This document shows positions 60,303-64,000 of a DNA stretch of 64,000 nt, piece by piece. The stretch spans positions 419,501 to 483,500 of the forward strand of contig JABMCL010003926.1 of the NCBI GenBank assembly GCA_018857735.1, given 5' to 3'. The position numbers and the translations under genes are program-made. The DNA is from Alviniconcha marisindica (Eukaryota > Mollusca > Gastropoda > Provannidae). Numbering within the stretch: position 1 is the first letter of the stretch; each line of letters begins with the position of its first letter. A model generated the notes under the pieces. That model worked only from the letters and a program-made list of their open reading frames with translations, ran no database searches and was not told the DNA's origin.

Positions 60303-61375
60303 AAAAAACTGCCCCAGTCTTGGTGTGCACACTGTCCCAGTCTTGGTGTGCAAACTGTCCCAGTCTTGATGTGCACACTGTCCCAGTCTTGGTGCGGAAA
60401 CTGCCCCTGTCTTGGTGTGCAAACTGTCCCAGTCTTGGTGTGCACACTGTCCCAGTCTTGGGTGCAAAAGTCCCAGTCTTGGTGTGCACACTGTCCCAGT
60501 CTTGGTGCGGAAACTGCCCCTGTCTTGGTGTGCAAACTGTCCCAGTCTTGGTGTGCAAACTGTCCCAGTCTTGGTGGGAAACTGCCCCGTCTTGGTGTGC
60601 AAACTGTCCCAGTCTTGGTGTGCACACTGTCCCAGTCTTGGTGCGGAAACTGCCCCTGTCTTGGTGTGCAAACTGTCCCAGTCTTGGTGCGCAAACTGTA
60701 CCAGTCTTGGTGCGCAAACTGTCCCAGTCTTGGTGTGCAAACTGTCCCAGTCTTGGTGTGCAAACTGCCCAAGTCTTGGTGTGCAAACTGCCCAAGACTT
60801 GGTGTGCAAACTGTTCAAGTCATGGTGTGCAAACTGCCCAAGTCTTGGTGTGCAAACTGCCCAAGACTTGGTGTGCAAACTGTTCACGTCTTGGGTGCAA
60901 ACTGCCCCCGGTCTTTGGGGTAAATTGCCCAAGTTTTGGGGTGCAAACTGCCCCAAATCTTGGTGTGAAAAATGCCCAAATCTTGGTGTGCAAACTGCCC
61001 AAGTTTTGGTTGGGAAACTGCCCCAAATTTTGGTGTGCAAACTGCCCCAAATCCTTTGGGGTGCAAACTGCCCAAGTTTTGGTGTGCAAACTGCCCAAGT
61101 CTTGGTGTGCAAACTGCCCCCAAGTCTTGGTGTGCAAAAAAGCCCGAGTCTTGGGTGCAAACTGCTCCAGACTTTGTGCAAAAATGGGCTTGGTGTGCGA
61201 ACTGCCCCAGACTTGGTGTGCGAACTGCCCCAGACTTGGTGTGCGAACTGCCCCAGTCTTGGTGTGCAAACTGCCCCGGACTTGGTGTGCAAACTGCCCA
61301 AGACTTGGTGTGCAAACTGCCCAAGACTTGGTGTGCAAACTGCCCCAAAACTTTGGGGTGCAAATGCCAAAAAAT
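60303..61375 (+). repeat. 23-bp minisatellite, about 46 copies
   Basis: The unit is AAACTGTCCCAGTCTTGGTG then TGC. Variants CCCAAGACTTGG and CCCAAATTTTGG occur in blocks towards the right end. The unit has no stop in any of six frames, so frames of 340-430 codons (Cys/Trp/Leu-rich) cross it. An AAT tract follows at 61465-61535. Confidence 0.96.
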
Positions 61376-61514
61376 TTGGGGGAAAAAAAGGGGGAGAAAA
61401 AGAAAAAGGAAAAAAAAAAACCTTGTAAAGAGGACTCCCCATTCTGTGTTAGTATCGCGCCTGGCTTTTAATAATAATAAAATTTGTAATAATAATAAAA
61501 AATAATAATAATAA

Positions 61515-61850
61515 TAATAATAAAAATAATAATGTACATTTTTCATGCGCTCATCAAAGCCCGAAACGCTCAATGATACATATTAACCAAAAATGAAAAT
61601 TTTATTTCACATGTAGAGATAGTCCCACCAAAAAATTTACATAAGTATTATACACACAAAAACAAAAACAAAACAACAACAACACTACAAAAAAAAACCC
61701 CCCCACACACACACACAATGACTTTGCAGAAACTGGGTATGATATTTTTATTAGGGGGAAATACTGGGAGAAGAGGAAGGTTTTCAGTTTGGCTCTAAAA
61801 GATGACAGGGTTGAGCAATGTCGGACGAGTGAGTACTGAGCTGTTCTTTG
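61515..61850 (-). pseudogene. LINE 3' fragment and tail (CR1/L2-like), inverted
   Basis: On the minus strand, LRHCSTLSSFRAKLKTFLF (about 61775-61835) is the same ORF2 C-terminus as at 29880-29930. It is followed by an untranslated tail that ends in the AATAATGTACAT piece shared with 26800. Confidence 0.75.
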
Positions 61851-62586
61851 CTCCTTCGTGAGCGAGCGAGTCTCCCCGCCGCATTCCTGTCGTGCCAGCA
61901 GCGTCGCACGAGCTATTATAAGTTAGATGAGATTTTATACTCTTATCATTCCTTGTATTAGTGATACAGGGATGATATCCCCATCTCCCCTCATGCTTTC
62001 TTATCATTACGTATTGTTTATGTTGCAATTCTTCCAGGTTGGTTGCTGACAATATGGGGAATCACCAACCGTGAGTGGAAACGAAACGTGTTCTGTCAAG
62101 GAGGTTGCTATAGTAAACTTTTCCCTTTTAAGAACGGGGGGGTGGGGGGGGGGGGGGGGGGAGGGGGTCAATGAAAGGGGGGAAAGGGGGTTTGGGGTTT
62201 AGGGGGGATTGTTTGGTTGGGGGTTTTTGTGGTGAGGGTTTGGTGGAAGTGGGGGCGTGGTGTGGTATGGGGTATGTGTGTTTGTTGCCCTGTGTGTTTG
62301 TGTGGGTGTGGGTGTGTGTGGGTGTGTGTGAGAGAGAGAGAAAAGAGAGAGAGGAGAGGAGGGGAGAGAGAGAGAGAGAGAGTATAAAAACAATTGCACC
62401 GTAAATAGTGTGTATCAGTTAACTGTTCTTTTTCGGCTCGTGTTGTTTGTTTGTTTGTTTGTTTTTGTCCATTTTGCTAACCCCACACTCCCACGTTCGA
62501 AGATCATCTTTGTTAGTATCCCATGAACTATGATGCTGGTGCTGAATTTTCTTCTTCTTGAATAAAAGGCCACTGCTTTGTTTCAG
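61851..62586. other. Unassigned, with G runs and GT/GA tracts
   Basis: G run at 62137-62165, GT and GA tracts at 62270-62385 and a (GTTT)n at 62443-62465. No gene seen. Confidence 0.5.
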
Positions 62587-62649
62587 GGAGTTTTCAAAAC
62601 TATAGCACCAACAGCCCGACGATTTACGTCGAAAACAACGTTTTTAATG
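62587..62649 (+). CDS. Candidate short exon, gene unknown
   Basis: Acceptor TTTGTTTCAG, donor TTTAATG|GTTAGT. In the second frame it reads SFQNYSTNSPTIYVENNVFN, and the first frame is open too. It could belong to a + strand gene that continues beyond the window. Nothing else supports it. Confidence 0.25.
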
Positions 62650-63876
62650 GTTAGTAAATAACTTGATGTTCTACGTCAACCAGTACGGTTATATCAGGGC
62701 TAAGAGGATGCATGTCTGTTGAGGTACAAAACCGAACCACCACCACAACAAATAAACGTTGAATGTTAAAGAGAGCCCGGATGTTTCCGTTTCTTCAAGT
62801 CAAACGAGTCAAAAGAGATCAGTTCAGTTCAAGATTGTGTATCTTTGCGCTCGGCGGGAAAGCCCATATGCGCTCCACCCCATCTCGATTCAGGAGTTTC
62901 CCCAAACTCCAAGCACTGGTTTACGACATCCTTCCTTCAACCACTGCCGTATTTAGTTACGCCATATGTCCCAGAAAACTGTCAGCCAACGAGCAGTTTT
63001 TTGTTGGTGCTCAAACGTGTAGATTTTTTGAAACAACTCGATTTTATCAGACTTTTTTTTAAACTACCATGTGCCCCATAAATAAACCAAAAACGTGGAT
63101 GGACGGAACTCCTTAAAAAAAATTTTTTTTTCCCCGGGGGGATCCCCATGTTTACGTGCGTGCTTGGACGCTAGGTTGCTTCTAGTCATATTAGTACCCA
63201 AACCTTTGCGACAGGAAAGGTAAAACAATAACAAAAAAACGGAAAAAAAACCGCTCAATGTTGAAAGGTCCCTGTTCATCCTCCTTAGCTTTACAGGGCC
63301 GTGGGTAGGTGACCAGAACATGACCTGGCTACGATGCTGACTGCCCGGCGTCCCAACAAGACAACCAGTTGCTGACAAATAGGCCTGCTTACAGCCCGAG
63401 AAAGACTCAGTGCTTTGGGGTGTCTGTACGGCTCAGTCCCAGTTCTTAACTTGACATGTTCGGAAGCATCAACTGACACGTGCCCGACTGATGACATGAA
63501 TGGCGGCACTTTTTTTGTGTTGGTCCATGGAGTGTAGGTTTGGTGTGTGTGTGTGTTTGTGTGTGTGGTGGTGGTTGGAAGTGGGGGCGTGGTGCTGTGT
63601 GCGTGCGTGCGTTTGTCTGCACGCGCACGATGAATGCGTACACATCTCAGCGTGTAGGCCTTTGTAAGCGCTCCGGGCTCTCAGCACCGGCGAGATGTGG
63701 CACCCCATAATGATACTCTGTTATTATGATACATTTTTTATGGGACCATTTGCAGTCTGTTGCCAAGTATGGACTACACTCAACCTGAAAGTGGAAACTG
63801 AATGTGTGGCAATCTGACCTAATTTTCCATTACACACACACACAAGTTCACTAAAAGCGCTCAGAAAGGAAGACTG

Positions 63877-63907
<31 letters not shown>

Positions 63908-64000
63908 AAAAAAGAGAGAAAAGAAAAAAAAGACACACACACACACAAAGACGAGCCTTTTATTTGTTCTTTAACAAATGGCATCCACGTGACTCAGCTA
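62650..64000. other. Right end of the window, no gene recognised
   Basis: GT tract at 63540-63565, LINE/SINE-tail-like TTTGTAAGCGCTCCGGGCTC at 63660-63680 (compare 3590-3625), and a C run followed by A-rich and CA sequence at 63877-63945. CGTTTTTAATGG and other low-complexity pieces show no coding signal. Confidence 0.5.

Overview
The window is animal nuclear DNA. Its one clear gene is a cytosolic aspartyl-tRNA synthetase cut into many short exons by GT-AG introns. Short tRNA-headed dispersed repeats, APE-type non-LTR retrotransposons and very large amounts of micro- and minisatellite make up most of the rest. The N-terminal Lys-rich extension of the synthetase, a secreted C-type lectin-like gene and the repeat style suggest a lophotrochozoan, most likely a marine gastropod mollusc. 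That taxonomic call is inference.

Layout. 1-260: possible last exon of an unidentified + strand gene. 398-22719: AspRS (DARS1 type), 14 exons joining in frame into 522 residues, then a polyadenylation signal at 22877. 22.9-37.6 kb: intergenic sequence with repeats, two SINE families, a LINE 3' fragment, a TTAA-flanked MITE and kilobase-scale GT, CA and CT tracts. 37.9-40.7 kb: two weakly supported exons. 43.7-52.6 kb: three exons of a secreted C-type lectin domain protein, with a one-base phase conflict between exons 2 and 3. 48.7-51.4 kb: a TTAA-flanked element with terminal inverted repeats inside the last lectin intron. 53.3-59.2 kb, minus strand: a broken APE-type LINE whose ORF1 carries a canonical 2A-like ribosome-skipping motif. 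60.3-61.4 kb: a 23-bp minisatellite open in every frame. 61.7-64 kb: LINE tail fragments and unannotated sequence.

The most unusual pattern is where the minisatellites sit. Nearly every large AspRS intron holds one. In at least five AspRS introns the repeat unit is a copy of the exon end plus its 5' splice site, or of the region before the 3' splice site, so the real splice site is followed or preceded by rows of near-identical decoys. The same is seen in a lectin intron, and other arrays grew from pieces of dispersed repeats. Short (25-100 bp) tandem duplication therefore seems to act on whatever sequence is present, including exon junctions.

Sequence between about 47 and 63 kb shows many homopolymer-associated frame breaks and skewed runs of bases. 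It may be poorly polished assembly, so broken frames there should not be read as biological decay without raw reads.
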